Positions 24,622 through 32,900 are shown, counted from the stretch's first letter. The stretch: 64,000 bases of DNA from Paractinoplanes tereljensis (GCF_016862435.1 NZ_BOMY01000047.1:1-64000), one strand, 5' to 3'. Notes: generated from the letters alone by a model not told the origin. Made by a program: numbers and translations.

Positions 24622-26313
24622 ATGGCGCCCAGCAGCACCCCAGCTACGCCGACCGCCCGCCCCCGTAAGGCGCGCGGCGAAGGCCAGTGGGCGCTCGGAC
24701 ACCGCGAGCCGCTCAACCCCAACGAGCGCAGCAAGAAAGACGACAACCCCCTCAACGTCCGGGCGCGGATCGAGAACATCTACGCGCACGGCGGCTTCGC
24801 CTCGATCGACCCGGCCGACCTGCGGGGCCGGTTCCGCTGGTGGGGGCTCTACACCCAGCGCAAGGCCGGGATCGACGGCGGTCGCACCGCGATCCTCGAG
24901 CCGGAAGAGCTGGAAGACGAATACTTCATGCTCCGGGTCCGGGTCGACGGCGGCGCGCTCAACCTGGCCCAGCTGCGGGCCATCGCCGGCATCTCCACCG
25001 AGTTCGCCCGGGACAGCGCCGACATCACCGACCGGCAGAACATCCAGATGCACTGGATCCGGGTCGAGGACATGCCGGAGATCTGGCGCCGGCTGGAAGC
25101 GGTCGGCCTGCAGACCACCGAGGCGTGCGGCGACTGCCCGCGGGTCGTGCTGGGCAGCCCGGTCGCCGGGGTCTCGGCCGACGAGGTGCTCGACGCGACG
25201 CCGGCGATCGACGAGATCGTCAAGCGGTACGTCGGTGACCCGGCCTACTCCAACCTGCCGCGCAAGTTCAAGTCGGTCATCTCCTGGCTGCCCGACGGGC
25301 CCTACCAGGCGAACGACATCTCGCTGGTCGGCGTGGTGCACCCCGAGCACGGCCCGGGCTTCGACCTGTGGGTCGGCGGCGGCCTGTCCACCAACCCGCG
25401 GCTGGCCGAGCGCCTCGGCGTCTGGGTGCCGCTGGCCGAGATCCCGGACGTCTGGGAAGGCGTGATCGGGATCTTCCGCGACTACGGCTACCGCCGGCTG
25501 CGGCACCGCGCCCGCCTGAAGTTCCTGCTCGCCGACTGGGGCGTGGAGAAGTTCCGGGAGATCCTGGAGAAGGAATACCTGGGCCGCACCCTTCTCGACG
25601 GGCCGTCGCCGGAGCTGCCGGAGCGGCCGATCGACCACATCGGCGTGCACAAGCAGCGCGACGGGAAGAACTACATCGGCGCCGCTCCCGTGGTCGGCCG
25701 TTCGTCCGGCACCCAGCTGACGAAGTTGGCCGACCTCACCGAGGCCGCCGGTTCCGGCCGGGTGCGGCTCACGCCGTACCAAAAGCTCCTGGTCCTTGAT
25801 GTTGTCGACGAGAACGTCGAAGGCTTGATCCGCGGGCTGCGCGAGATCGGCCTGGAGGCGCGGCCGTCCGCCTGGCGGCGCGGCACGATGGCCTGCACCG
25901 GGCTGGAATATTGCAAGCTCGCCATCGTCGAGACCAAGGCGCTCGGCGAAGATTTGGTCGCCCGGCTCGAGGAGCGGCTCAAGGACTTCGACGCGGACAT
26001 CTCGGTGCACATCAACGGCTGCCCGAACGCCTGTGCCCGCACCCAGGTCGCCGACATCGGCCTCAAGGGCCAGCTGGTCATGAACGCGCAGGGCGAGCAG
26101 GTCGAAGGCTTCCAGATCCACCTCGGCGGCGCCCTCGGCATGGCCAAGGGCGAGACCGCCGGCTTCGGCCGCAAGCTGCGCGGCCTCAAGGCCACCGCCG
26201 AAGAGCTCCCGGAGTACGTCGAGCGCGTCGCCCGCAACTACCTGGACGGCCGCTCCGACGGGGAGACGTTCGCCGTCTGGGTGATGCGGGCCGAGGAGGC
26301 GCTTCTCAAATGA
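24622..26313 (+). CDS. sirA: Ferredoxin-type assimilatory sulfite reductase (siroheme, 4Fe-4S)
   Basis: Reduces sulfite to sulfide in cysteine synthesis. The siroheme/[4Fe-4S] ligands are C425 and C431 (ACTGLEYC) and C467 and C471 (NGCPNACAR), in the invariant spacing of the nitrite/sulfite reductase family. Two ferredoxin-like repeats and an N-terminal NPNERSKKDDNPLNVRARIENIY region are typical of actinobacterial SirA/NirA. The 563-residue length fits. Context decides sulfite over nitrite: the gene starts an operon with a zinc ribbon, cysH and sirohydrochlorin chelatase, and follows a Cys leader peptide. ATG 24622 has GGAGG ten bases upstream. The stop overlaps the next start as ATGA. Confidence 0.94.
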   Translation: MAPSSTPATPTARPRKARGEGQWALGHREPLNPNERSKKDDNPLNVRARIENIYAHGGFASIDPADLRGRFRWWGLYTQRKAGIDGGRTAILEPEELEDEYFMLRVRVDGGALNLAQLRAIAGISTEFARDSADITDRQNIQMHWIRVEDMPEIWRRLEAVGLQTTEACGDCPRVVLGSPVAGVSADEVLDATPAIDEIVKRYVGDPAYSNLPRKFKSVISWLPDGPYQANDISLVGVVHPEHGPGFDLWVGGGLSTNPRLAERLGVWVPLAEIPDVWEGVIGIFRDYGYRRLRHRARLKFLLADWGVEKFREILEKEYLGRTLLDGPSPELPERPIDHIGVHKQRDGKNYIGAAPVVGRSSGTQLTKLADLTEAAGSGRVRLTPYQKLLVLDVVDENVEGLIRGLREIGLEARPSAWRRGTMACTGLEYCKLAIVETKALGEDLVARLEERLKDFDADISVHINGCPNACARTQVADIGLKGQLVMNAQGEQVEGFQIHLGGALGMAKGETAGFGRKLRGLKATAEELPEYVERVARNYLDGRSDGETFAVWVMRAEEALLK

Positions 26314-26468
26314 GCGACGCCCGATCCGCCCCGCTCTACTGCCCCTATTGCGGGGAAGAGGACATCCGTCCCAACGAGGCTTCGCACGGTGCCTGGGAGT
26401 GCCACTCCTGCGCCCGAGTTTTCACGGTCAAGTTCAACGGGTTGCTGTCCAAGGGAGTAAACCGATGA
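26310..26468 (+). CDS. 52-aa zinc-ribbon protein inside the sulfite-assimilation operon
   Basis: A short protein with two CxxC knuckles, CPYCGEED near residue 11 and CHSCARVF near residue 31, giving one rubredoxin-like zinc ribbon. Its ATG overlaps the sulfite reductase stop by four bases, and its own stop overlaps the cysH ATG by four, so the three are translationally coupled. Small ribbons at this site recur in actinomycete sirA-cysH operons, as I recall; the role is unknown, perhaps electron transfer or metal/cluster handling for one of its neighbours. Confidence 0.85.
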   Translation: MSDARSAPLYCPYCGEEDIRPNEASHGAWECHSCARVFTVKFNGLLSKGVNR

Positions 26469-27217
26469 CAGTCATGGCCACCTCACTCAACCTCATCGGT
26501 CTCGGTCCTTCAGTGGTTGCCGGACGCCGCACTCCCGAGGAGCTCAAGGCACTCGCGCTCGACGCCGCCGTCGCGCTCGAGGGTGCCCCGGCCGAGCAGA
26601 TCGCCAAGTGGGCGACCGACACGTTCGGCGCGCGCTTCTGCGTGACCAGCTCGATGGCCGACGCCGTCGTCGCCCACCTCTTCTCCCGGGTCGCCCCCGG
26701 CGTCGACGTGGTCTTCCTCGACACCGGCCTGCACTTCCCGGAGACGCTCAAGGTGCGCGACATCGTCGCCGCGACGATGAACGTCAACGTGCGCTCGATC
26801 CGCCCGCAGCAGACCGTCGGCCAGCAGGACGGCGAGTTCGGCCCCCGGCTGTTCGCCCGCAGCCCCGACGAGTGCTGCTTCATGCGCAAGGTCGAGCCGC
26901 TCGAGCGCGCCCTCGCCGAGTACGACTCGTGGGCCACCGGCCTGCGCCGCGACGAGTCGCCGACCCGGGCCAACACACCGGTCGTGACGTTCGACGCCAA
27001 GAAGGGCAAGGTCAAGGTCAACCCGATCGCGGCCTGGACCCAGACCGACGTCGACCGCTACATCAGCCGCTGGAACGTCCCGGTCAACGAGCTGTTCAAG
27101 AAGGGCTACGGGTCGATCGGCTGCTGGCCGTGCACCCGGCGCACCAAGGCGGGCGAGGACCCGCGGGCCGGCCGCTGGGCCATGTTCGAGAAGACCGAAT
27201 GCGGCCTGCACGTCTGA
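26465..27217 (+). CDS. cysH: Adenylyl-sulfate (APS) reductase, iron-sulfur type
   Basis: Thioredoxin-dependent reduction of adenylyl sulfate to sulfite. The 250-residue product has the [4Fe-4S] ligands C137-C138 and C220/C223 (CWPC), which mark APS reductases as opposed to the cluster-free PAPS enzymes, and the catalytic C246 in the C-terminal ECGLH. The PP-loop region is SSMADAVVAHLF (62-73). The ATG at 26465 overlaps the zinc-ribbon stop. Its end overlaps the proposed chelatase start. The APS-activating genes (cysDN) are not in this window. Confidence 0.95.
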   Translation: MTVMATSLNLIGLGPSVVAGRRTPEELKALALDAAVALEGAPAEQIAKWATDTFGARFCVTSSMADAVVAHLFSRVAPGVDVVFLDTGLHFPETLKVRDIVAATMNVNVRSIRPQQTVGQQDGEFGPRLFARSPDECCFMRKVEPLERALAEYDSWATGLRRDESPTRANTPVVTFDAKKGKVKVNPIAAWTQTDVDRYISRWNVPVNELFKKGYGSIGCWPCTRRTKAGEDPRAGRWAMFEKTECGLHV

Positions 27218-27972
27218 CCCCGTCCCGGGACCGGCCGGCCGTGGTCCTGGTGGCCCACGGCAGCCGCGATCCCCGGGCCGCCGCGGCCACCGAGGCCCTG
27301 GCCCGTGCGGTGCGCCGCGCCCACCCGTCGTGGGACGTGCACGCCGCCTACCTCGACCACGCCGGCCCGCGCCCGCTGGACGTCCTCGCGTCCCTGGCGC
27401 CGGGCCGCCGGGCGGTCCTGGTCCCGCTGCTGCTGACCAAGGCCTACCACGGCCGGGTGGACATCCCCGCGGTCCTGGCTGCCGCCGAAGATCTACCCGT
27501 TTCGGTGACCCTGGCCGAGGTACTCGGCCCGCAGCCCGGCCCGCTCGCGGCCGCCGTGCCGGTCCCGTCGCTTCTGGTGGACGGCTTGGCGCGGCGCCTG
27601 CCCGCGGCGGGTCTCGACGCGGTCGTGCTGGCCGCGGCTGGTACCCGCAACGCGGCCGCGCGCGCAACGGTCGAATGGGCGGCAAACGCCCTGAGCGCCC
27701 GCCTGAGCCTCCCGTGCGCCGTGGCCTATGCCTCGGCCGCCCCGCCGCTCCCGGGCGCGGCTGTCGATGCCCTGCGGGCGTCCGGCGCCCGTCGCATCGG
27801 CATGGCGGCCTACTTCCTGGCCCCGGGTCATCTCTACGACCTGGCGGCCGACTCGGCCCGCACCGCCGGCGCGGTGACGATCGCCACCCCGCTGACCGAC
27901 GCCCCGGAACTTGTCCGATTGGTGGCGGCTCGGGTGGGTGCGGTGGCTTCGCCGGCTTCCGCCGCCGCCTGA
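27199..27972 (+). CDS. Sirohydrochlorin chelatase (CbiX/SirB-like)
   Basis: Inserts ferrous iron into sirohydrochlorin to make the siroheme needed by the sulfite reductase upstream. The CbiX-type N-terminal motif VVLVAHGSRDPRAAAA carries the metal-binding His, and a second half repeats the fold (VVLAAAGTRNAAARATVEW), as in the two-domain forms. The second copy lacks His in the equivalent place. A later GHLYDLAADSA also contains His. The ATG at 27199 overlaps cysH by 19 bp; a GTG at 27241 just before the motif is an alternative. Co-localisation with sirA and cysH supports chelation of iron rather than cobalt. Confidence 0.87.
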   Translation: MRPARLTPSRDRPAVVLVAHGSRDPRAAAATEALARAVRRAHPSWDVHAAYLDHAGPRPLDVLASLAPGRRAVLVPLLLTKAYHGRVDIPAVLAAAEDLPVSVTLAEVLGPQPGPLAAAVPVPSLLVDGLARRLPAAGLDAVVLAAAGTRNAAARATVEWAANALSARLSLPCAVAYASAAPPLPGAAVDALRASGARRIGMAAYFLAPGHLYDLAADSARTAGAVTIATPLTDAPELVRLVAARVGAVASPASAAA

Positions 27973-28183
27973 TCTGTTGCGGAGAGTAACTGGATCATGT
28001 GGCCCTGTGGAGGGTCGTCAGGTTCCACAGCGGAGGGTGAGGATCTTTGTGCGCCGCGCAATTTCGAGATCATTTCGCGAATCTCGATGGAACGCACGGT
28101 GATCCAATTTGCGCTCTCCGGAACGGCTCTCATAAAGCTCTCAGGAAATATGAGCCCCGTGTAATCGAGTCAGAACAGCAAGA

Positions 28184-28210
28184 CGCCCCGGTGCCGATCG
28201 GCCCGGGGCG
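28184..28210 (-). terminator. Terminator hairpin downstream of whiB1
   Basis: Stem CGCCCCGG (28184-28191) with CCGGGGCG (28203-28210); the 11-base interior includes a further self-complementary GCCGATCGGC. Read on the minus strand it lies 33 bp past the whiB1 stop and is followed by a T-rich run (TCTTGCTGTTCT). Confidence 0.65.
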
Positions 28211-28243
28211 CAAATGCTGTGAGTGGTTCTTTGGGGGATTGGT

Positions 28244-28498
28244 TCAGGCGGTAGGAGCGCCGACCCGGAGGCCGCCACGACGCTTGACTGCGCGCCGCTC
28301 ATCTTCGCTCATCCCGCCCCAGACGCCGGCGTCCTGACCGGACTCGAGTGCCCACGAGAGGCATTCCTCGGTCACGGGGCACCGCCGGCACACGGCCTTG
28401 GCCTGCTCGACCTGCAGGAGCGCGGGGCCGGACGTCCCGATCGGGAAGAACAGCTCCGGGTCCTCGTCGCGGCAGATCGCATCGTGACGCCAGTCCAT
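28244..28498 (-). CDS. whiB1: WhiB1/WblE iron-sulfur transcription regulator
   Basis: An 84-residue Wbl protein with C9, C37, C40 and C46, the exact positions known for M. tuberculosis WhiB1, followed by GVWGGMSEDERRAVKRR (58-74). WhiB1/WblE is usually essential, binds the region-4 domain of the housekeeping sigma factor and senses nitric oxide through its [4Fe-4S] cluster. The opening M-D-W-R-H-D-A-I-C is typical. AAGGAG precedes the ATG at 28498. A CRP-like palindrome lies about 260 bp upstream, and a terminator follows. In mycobacteria whiB1 adjoins pdtaS; here it is separated from it by the toxin and sulfur loci. Confidence 0.95.
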   Translation of the reverse strand: MDWRHDAICRDEDPELFFPIGTSGPALLQVEQAKAVCRRCPVTEECLSWALESGQDAGVWGGMSEDERRAVKRRGGLRVGAPTA

Positions 28499-28903
28499 GG
28501 CGGCAACACTCCTTGTTTCGGATGGGGTTAATGAATGAACTACTGGTATTACCTATGCGTGCGCGGTGGCGACCTTCGGGCGGGGGCCCGTCTGATCGTC
28601 GGTGCGTCAGCAAGCTTTTGGTCTTACTCCGTGCCGTTCAGCGCTTCTGGATTAGGAACGCGCGCAAGCAGCAACGGGTTACTTCTTATCGCTTGTGAAT
28701 GCTTTCACGAACTCCTGCGATGTCAAGGGTAGCGGCGGAAATTTCTCCCCGCGGGTGAGCTGGCTCACGACCCCTTTGTCCGGTTCTGAGGCGACTTTCA
28801 GTACCGGATGACGAACGCTCCCATCAATGTAGTACGGTCTCGGCCGCCTTGCCGCTCTTTTGCCCGTCTTTCTGTAACGGATCGTGAGCGTGGTACCCGG
28901 CGG
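28499..28903. other. 405-bp intergenic region upstream of whiB1
   Basis: No gene is seen. The stretch is more AT-rich than its neighbours. On the minus strand it holds a TTGACA (28726-28721) without a convincing -10, and a CRP-like palindrome at 28755-28768. It probably contains the whiB1 promoter and long leader; the end of the diacylglycerol-kinase-like gene abuts it without a clear terminator. Confidence 0.7.
28755..28768. promoter_or_regulatory. CRP-like site GTGA-N6-TCAC upstream of whiB1
   Basis: GTGAGCTGGCTCAC is a perfect palindrome (6+2+6) matching the actinobacterial CRP consensus GTGA-N6-TCAC, and is followed by G as in mycobacterial sites. M. tuberculosis whiB1 is known to be controlled by CRP (Rv3676) at an upstream site, which supports function here. 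Confidence 0.65.
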
Positions 28904-29854
28904 TCAGCAGATCACACGCAAAGCTTCCGGGACGGACACGAAGTGCACCTTCTGGCGCTCCCCTAAGTAGTCGCCGTCCAGCTGGAAAGCCTGCGGCCGA
29001 TTCGCCACCACGGTGAATTCGGCCTGGTCATGCAGCTGCAGCACCTGCTTGCCGTGTGGATTGCCCTTGCGGGTGGCCAGTTGAGCCAGGGTTCGTGTGG
29101 TGCTCGTCACCGCGAGCCGCCGCAGCGCGAGCACATCGAGCCCGCGATCGAACGAGGCGGCCGGGTTCGGGTTGATCGGGCGATCGCCCAAATAGGTCCA
29201 CGGGGCGGTGTTCTGCACGATCACCGTGCCGAGGTCCATCTCGGCCGGTTCGCCGGGCCGCTCGATGGAGATCGGTGGGATCTTGCGGTCGTCGCCGACC
29301 ACGAACTGGCCGACGATCGAGCGGAAGTAGAGAGACGGTGTGGACTTACGGCCGCGCAACCGGGCCTGTTCGACCCGGCGCACCACGGCGGCGTCCAGGC
29401 CCACCCCGGCGGCGAAGGTGAAGTAGCGGTCGTCGGCGCGGCCCAGCCCGATCACCCGGTGCCGGCCGTCGCGCAACGCATCGAGGATCATGCTGGTGCC
29501 GTCGACCCAGTCCCGCGGCAGTCCGAGCGCGCGGGCGAAGACATTCGTGGAACCGCCCGGCACGACGGCGAGGGCCGGCAACGCCTGGGCCCGGGGACCG
29601 GCGATGCCGTCCAGGGCGGAGCGCGCGGTCATCAATCCGTTGACCGCCTCGTTGACCGTGCCGTCGCCGCCGAGGGTGACCACGACATCGACGCCGCTCT
29701 CCGCCGCGGCACGGGCCAGCGACGCCGCGTGCCCGCGCCGGGTGGTGTATTCGACGGTCAGACTGACCGCGCTGCGCAGGGCCCGGACCAGTACGTCTCG
29801 GCTGCGCTCGCTGGTAGTGGTGGCTTTCGGGTTAACCACCAGTAACGCCCGCAT
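28904..29854 (-). CDS. Diacylglycerol/lipid kinase family protein
   Basis: A 316-residue protein of the DagK/YegS family. LLVVNPKATT (4-13) and the nucleotide motif LGGDGTVNE (61-69) are clear, with PGGSTNVFARALGLP further on. The C-terminal beta-sandwich part contains a late LDGDYLG, the usual closing motif. Such enzymes phosphorylate diacylglycerol or related lipids with ATP at the membrane, feeding phospholipid recycling. The ATG at 29854 gives M-R-A-L-L-V-V-N-P. It diverges from the small membrane protein at 29907 with 52 bp between. Confidence 0.93.
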   Translation of the reverse strand: MRALLVVNPKATTTSERSRDVLVRALRSAVSLTVEYTTRRGHAASLARAAAESGVDVVVTLGGDGTVNEAVNGLMTARSALDGIAGPRAQALPALAVVPGGSTNVFARALGLPRDWVDGTSMILDALRDGRHRVIGLGRADDRYFTFAAGVGLDAAVVRRVEQARLRGRKSTPSLYFRSIVGQFVVGDDRKIPPISIERPGEPAEMDLGTVIVQNTAPWTYLGDRPINPNPAASFDRGLDVLALRRLAVTSTTRTLAQLATRKGNPHGKQVLQLHDQAEFTVVANRPQAFQLDGDYLGERQKVHFVSVPEALRVIC

Positions 29855-29906
29855 GGGCGGCACTGTACCCGTCGAGCGCGTTCTGAGCTGTCGGTATGGT
29901 GCACAA

Positions 29907-30302
29907 GTGGCCGGTGAGAATGCAGTCGTTGACAACCCCCGGACCTTGGTATCGGCCGTGTGGCTGCTCTACCTGGAGTGTGCCGGGCTGGCCGGCCTGA
30001 CCGCGTACCTGGTCTATCGGGACGTGACCGCGGAGAAGCTCGAGGTCGGCGTGGCCGTCTCGCTGACCGTGATGACGGCGCTGGCCGCCGTCGTGATCTT
30101 CTTCCTCGGCCGCTCGCTGGCCCGCCGGCAGCGCGGCGCGCGCGGCCCGTCGATCGTCGTGCAGCTGTTCGTGATCGCGGCCGGCGGCTTCCTGGTGCAG
30201 GTCGGCCCGGTCTGGGTCGGAATAATTCTGATGATTACAGGTGCCCTGACCGGGGTACTCACCGTTGTTCCGCCAAGTACCAGAGCGCTCGGCGTCGATT
30301 AA
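29907..30302 (+). CDS. Small four-helix membrane protein
   Basis: A 131-residue protein with four hydrophobic segments, about residues 13-37, 50-71, 83-102 and 105-124, and a basic loop (LARRQRGARGPS) between the second and third. No family motif is recognised. The GTG at 29907 places only about 12 polar residues before the first helix. It is divergent from the lipid kinase gene and 38 bp before the GntR regulator, which may be cotranscribed. Confidence 0.75.
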   Translation: MAGENAVVDNPRTLVSAVWLLYLECAGLAGLTAYLVYRDVTAEKLEVGVAVSLTVMTALAAVVIFFLGRSLARRQRGARGPSIVVQLFVIAAGGFLVQVGPVWVGIILMITGALTGVLTVVPPSTRALGVD

Positions 30303-30340
30303 TCACCCTCGAACCGTTGGTCAGGGCCTACCCTGTGTAG

Positions 30341-31063
30341 GTGACCGGATCTACGGTGCGACCTCCCGCCTATCAACTGCTGGCGGATGAGTTACGGGCG
30401 GACATCACCTCGGGACGGCTGCAGCCGGGCGAGCGGCTGCCACCGGAGCCCGAATTGTGCGTAAAGACGGGGGTTAGCCGGAGCACCGTCCGGGAGGCGT
30501 TACGCCTGCTGGCGAGTCAGCACCTGATCGTCACCACCCGCGGCGTGACCGGCGGCAGCTTCGTCTCGCACCCCGACGCGGAACAGCTGGCCGACGGCCT
30601 CGCCACCGGCTTCACCCTGCTCACCAACTCGGACGGGGTGGGCCTGGCCGATCTGCTCGAGCTGCGCCGCGCCCTCGAGGTGCCGGCCGCCGGGCTGGCC
30701 GCGCTGCGCCGGGAAGACGATCACCTGCTGGAGATTCGCAGCGCGCTCTTCGACCCGGCTCTGGACGACCTCGAAACCATGCTGGCCGCGCACGCCGCGT
30801 TCCACATGGCGGTCGCCAAGGCGACCGGCAACCCGCTGTTCGAGCTGGTGGTGCGCCCGCTCTACCACGCGACGTACGGCGAGGAGGTCACCAGCAACCT
30901 GCCGGAGGGTTACTGGGTGCAGATCGACGTCGATCACCGGCAGATGCTCGACTGCCTGGTCAACCGGGATGCCGAGGCGGCCAGCCGGGCCGCGGCCGCA
31001 CACCTCGATTACGTGGTGCGGTCGACCCAGACGCTGGACGTCACCCCTCGGTACGCCGGGTGA
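30341..31063 (+). CDS. FadR-subfamily GntR transcriptional regulator
   Basis: A winged-helix DNA-binding domain at residues 9-75 (LADELRADITSGRLQPGERLPPE, then GVSRSTVREALRLLASQHLI) is followed by a helical FCD ligand-binding domain. The FCD metal/ligand pattern is partly visible in LLELRRALEVPAA, HAAFHMAVAKATGNPLF and the late DHRQMLDCLVNRD with HLDYV. Members sense small carboxylates or acyl compounds; the effector here is unknown. The GTG at 30341 opens the frame. The 3' end overlaps the convergent RsbW-like gene by 23 bp. Confidence 0.9.
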   Translation: MTGSTVRPPAYQLLADELRADITSGRLQPGERLPPEPELCVKTGVSRSTVREALRLLASQHLIVTTRGVTGGSFVSHPDAEQLADGLATGFTLLTNSDGVGLADLLELRRALEVPAAGLAALRREDDHLLEIRSALFDPALDDLETMLAAHAAFHMAVAKATGNPLFELVVRPLYHATYGEEVTSNLPEGYWVQIDVDHRQMLDCLVNRDAEAASRAAAAHLDYVVRSTQTLDVTPRYAG

Positions 31064-31445
31064 GCAGGCGAATCGTCGCGTGCTGACCGTTCGCCTCGGC
31101 CGACGCCGAGGTGGTCAGCGCGGTGAGCACCTTCCAGGCGAAGGACGACTCGGCCGGTAGCCGGGCGCCACGCACGGTGGTCACGCTCACCTCGACGGTC
31201 AGCGCGTCGTCGGTCACCGCGAAGCGGCACTCCAGCTCGGCGCCCCGGGTCGCGATCGCCAGCAGCATCGCGCACGCCTCGTCGACGGCGATGCGCAGGT
31301 CTTCGATCTCGTCCAGCGCGAAGTGCAGCCGGGCTGCGAGGCCGGCGGTGGCTGTCCGGAGCACGCCCAGGTAACCGCCGTCGGCGGGCACCGTGAGCAG
31401 AACGACGTCGTCGCCGAGCGCCGGATCCGGGTGCGTGAAAGTCAC
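31041..31445 (-). CDS. RsbW-like anti-sigma regulatory factor (HATPase domain)
   Basis: A 134-residue protein with the RsbW/SpoIIAB-type ATPase fold. The N-box helix LHFALDEIEDLRIAVDEACA (about 41-60) has the Glu/Asp pattern of such kinases, and the C-terminal SSFAWKVLTALTTSASAEAN matches the end of the fold. The G1 box (D-x-G-x-G) is not recognisable, so kinase activity is uncertain. No cognate sigma factor or anti-anti-sigma gene adjoins it. It follows the GNAT gene by 10 bp on the minus strand and may be the third gene of a sodN operon. Confidence 0.78.
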   Translation of the reverse strand: MTFTHPDPALGDDVVLLTVPADGGYLGVLRTATAGLAARLHFALDEIEDLRIAVDEACAMLLAIATRGAELECRFAVTDDALTVEVSVTTVRGARLPAESSFAWKVLTALTTSASAEANGQHATIRLLTRRTEG

Positions 31446-31455
31446 GAATGTGAGC

Positions 31456-31965
31456 CTATCTGCTTACCGGGGCCGGCGGGGAGGCGCGTTCGGCGAGCCG
31501 GTGCAGGGCGTCGCCCGACAACCGGTACGGCACCCAGTCGGCGGTGACCTCGGCGCCGATCGCGGCGTAGAACTCGGCGGCCGGATTCCAGTCGAGCATC
31601 ACCCACTCCAGGCGGTGATAGCCACGCTGCACACAGATCTCGGCGAGGGCGGCGAGCAGTGCGCCACCGGCGCCGGCGCCACGCGATTCCGGCCGGACGT
31701 AGACGTCTTCCAGGTGGATGGCGCTCGTTCCGGTCCAGGTGGAGAACTTGAGGAACCAGAGTGCGAACCCGATCGGGCGGTCCGCCGGGTCGACCGCGAC
31801 GTGCCCGAAGACCGTGGGCTCGGCGAACAGGACGCCCTCGAGCTGCTCGGTGGTGAGGTGGCACTGGTCGGCCGCGCGTTCAAAATCGGCCAGCTCGTGC
31901 ACCATCGCGACAACGGCCGGCACGTCCTGCGGACGTACCGGCCGAACCGTTGCGGTGAAGCTCAC
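31456..31965 (-). CDS. GNAT-family N-acetyltransferase
   Basis: A 169-residue GNAT protein. The acetyl-CoA binding motif A is VRPESRGAGAGGALLAALAEI (the R/Q-x-x-G-x-G/A signature), preceded by the strand HLEDVYV and followed by LEWVMLDWNPAAEFYAAIGAE (motif B). The general look is of the spermidine/diamine acetyltransferase-like group, but the substrate cannot be fixed. The GTG at 31965 overlaps the sodN stop as GTGA, so translation is coupled to sodN. That link with nickel superoxide dismutase is unusual. Confidence 0.87.
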   Translation of the reverse strand: MSFTATVRPVRPQDVPAVVAMVHELADFERAADQCHLTTEQLEGVLFAEPTVFGHVAVDPADRPIGFALWFLKFSTWTGTSAIHLEDVYVRPESRGAGAGGALLAALAEICVQRGYHRLEWVMLDWNPAAEFYAAIGAEVTADWVPYRLSGDALHRLAERASPPAPVSR

Positions 31966-32366
31966 GCCTGCTTGGTCTCCCAGAAGATCTTGGAGATCTC
32001 CTCGATCTTGCCCAGGAGCTGCTCGGCCACAGCGGGGTCGACCGAGCCCTTGGCACCCGAGGCACCGGCAAGCTTGGTGGCCTCGTTGAACAGCTGGTGC
32101 AGGTTGGGGTACTTCTCGAAGTGCGGGGCCTTGAAGTAGTCCGTCCACAGCACCCACAGGTGGTGCTTGACGAGCTCGGCCCGCTGCTCCTTGATCAGGA
32201 TGGCGCGAGTGCGGAACTCGGGGTCGGTGTTCGCCTGGTACTTCTCGGCGATCGCCTTGACCGACTCCGCCTCGATCCGGGCCTGCGCCGGGTCGTACAC
32301 ACCGCAGGGCAGGTCACAGTGTGCGCTGACCACGGTCCGCGGTGTGAAGAAACGCGGAAGTCGCAT
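31962..32366 (-). CDS. sodN: Nickel-containing superoxide dismutase precursor
   Basis: Disproportionates superoxide in the cytosol with a nickel centre. The nickel hook HCDLPCGVYDP starts at H16; after removal of the 15-residue propeptide, H16, C17 and C21 become His1, Cys2 and Cys6 of the mature enzyme, the known ligands. The rest is the expected four-helix bundle sequence, with a 119-residue mature length. The ATG at 32366 has GGAGG upstream. The cognate maturation protease gene sodX diverges 86 bp away. The GNAT gene overlaps its stop. Confidence 0.97.
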   Translation of the reverse strand: MRLPRFFTPRTVVSAHCDLPCGVYDPAQARIEAESVKAIAEKYQANTDPEFRTRAILIKEQRAELVKHHLWVLWTDYFKAPHFEKYPNLHQLFNEATKLAGASGAKGSVDPAVAEQLLGKIEEISKIFWETKQA

Positions 32367-32452
32367 GAGGACTCCTCCATACGGGTTTGCGATGATCCGC
32401 AGTTGACACTACCCCTTACATCCCGCCACTAACGCAACGGAGGACTGATGCC

Positions 32453-32761
32453 TTGAGATGGCAATTACCACTGTTCGCAGTCTTGGTGAACGGACCGTCG
32501 ATGGTGCCCGCCCTACGCTCCGGTGACGCGTTGCTGGTGCGGCGCGGGGGACGGGTGCGCCCCGGGGACGTCGTGGTCGCGCGTTTCCGCACCCGTCCTG
32601 ACCTGCTGGTGGTCAAGCGGGTTATACGCGAGCAGGACGGCGGCTGGTGGATTCAGGGCGACAACCAGCTCATCGAGGACGACTCCCGTAAGTACGGGGT
32701 GGCGGATGTCATCGGCCGAGTCTTAATTCGCTACTACCCGCGCGTAGGTCGGCTAGGTTAG
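32453..32761 (+). CDS. sodX: Nickel-SOD maturation protease (S26 signal-peptidase-like)
   Basis: A 102-residue S26-family serine protease that removes the SodN propeptide. The catalytic Ser is S16 in NGPSMVPAL and the general-base Lys is K55 in LLVVKRVI; the family box with GDN is at 69-71 (IQGDNQLIEDDSRKYG). It has no transmembrane anchor, unlike true signal peptidases, which fits a cytosolic substrate. The start is a TTG at 32453 with GGAGG about ten bases upstream; an ATG just before it reads straight into a stop. It is divergent from sodN. Confidence 0.92.
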   Translation: MRWQLPLFAVLVNGPSMVPALRSGDALLVRRGGRVRPGDVVVARFRTRPDLLVVKRVIREQDGGWWIQGDNQLIEDDSRKYGVADVIGRVLIRYYPRVGRLG

Positions 32762-32900
32762 TGTCCGTGTACCGCAGCGCACACCCGCGCAGCGGTTGCT
32801 ACCCCGGGTGATCCCCGCATCGCACCGCCGCTCGGCGCCCATTCGCGACCGAGGACCGAGCCGGTGCACCGTGTCAACGCCGATGCCGTGTGGAGTCACC

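Noticed and set aside
26608..27972. Apparent 454-residue protein ending in the sirohydrochlorin chelatase
   Set aside because: The first half is the out-of-frame reading of cysH; the chelatase begins at 27199 or 27241.
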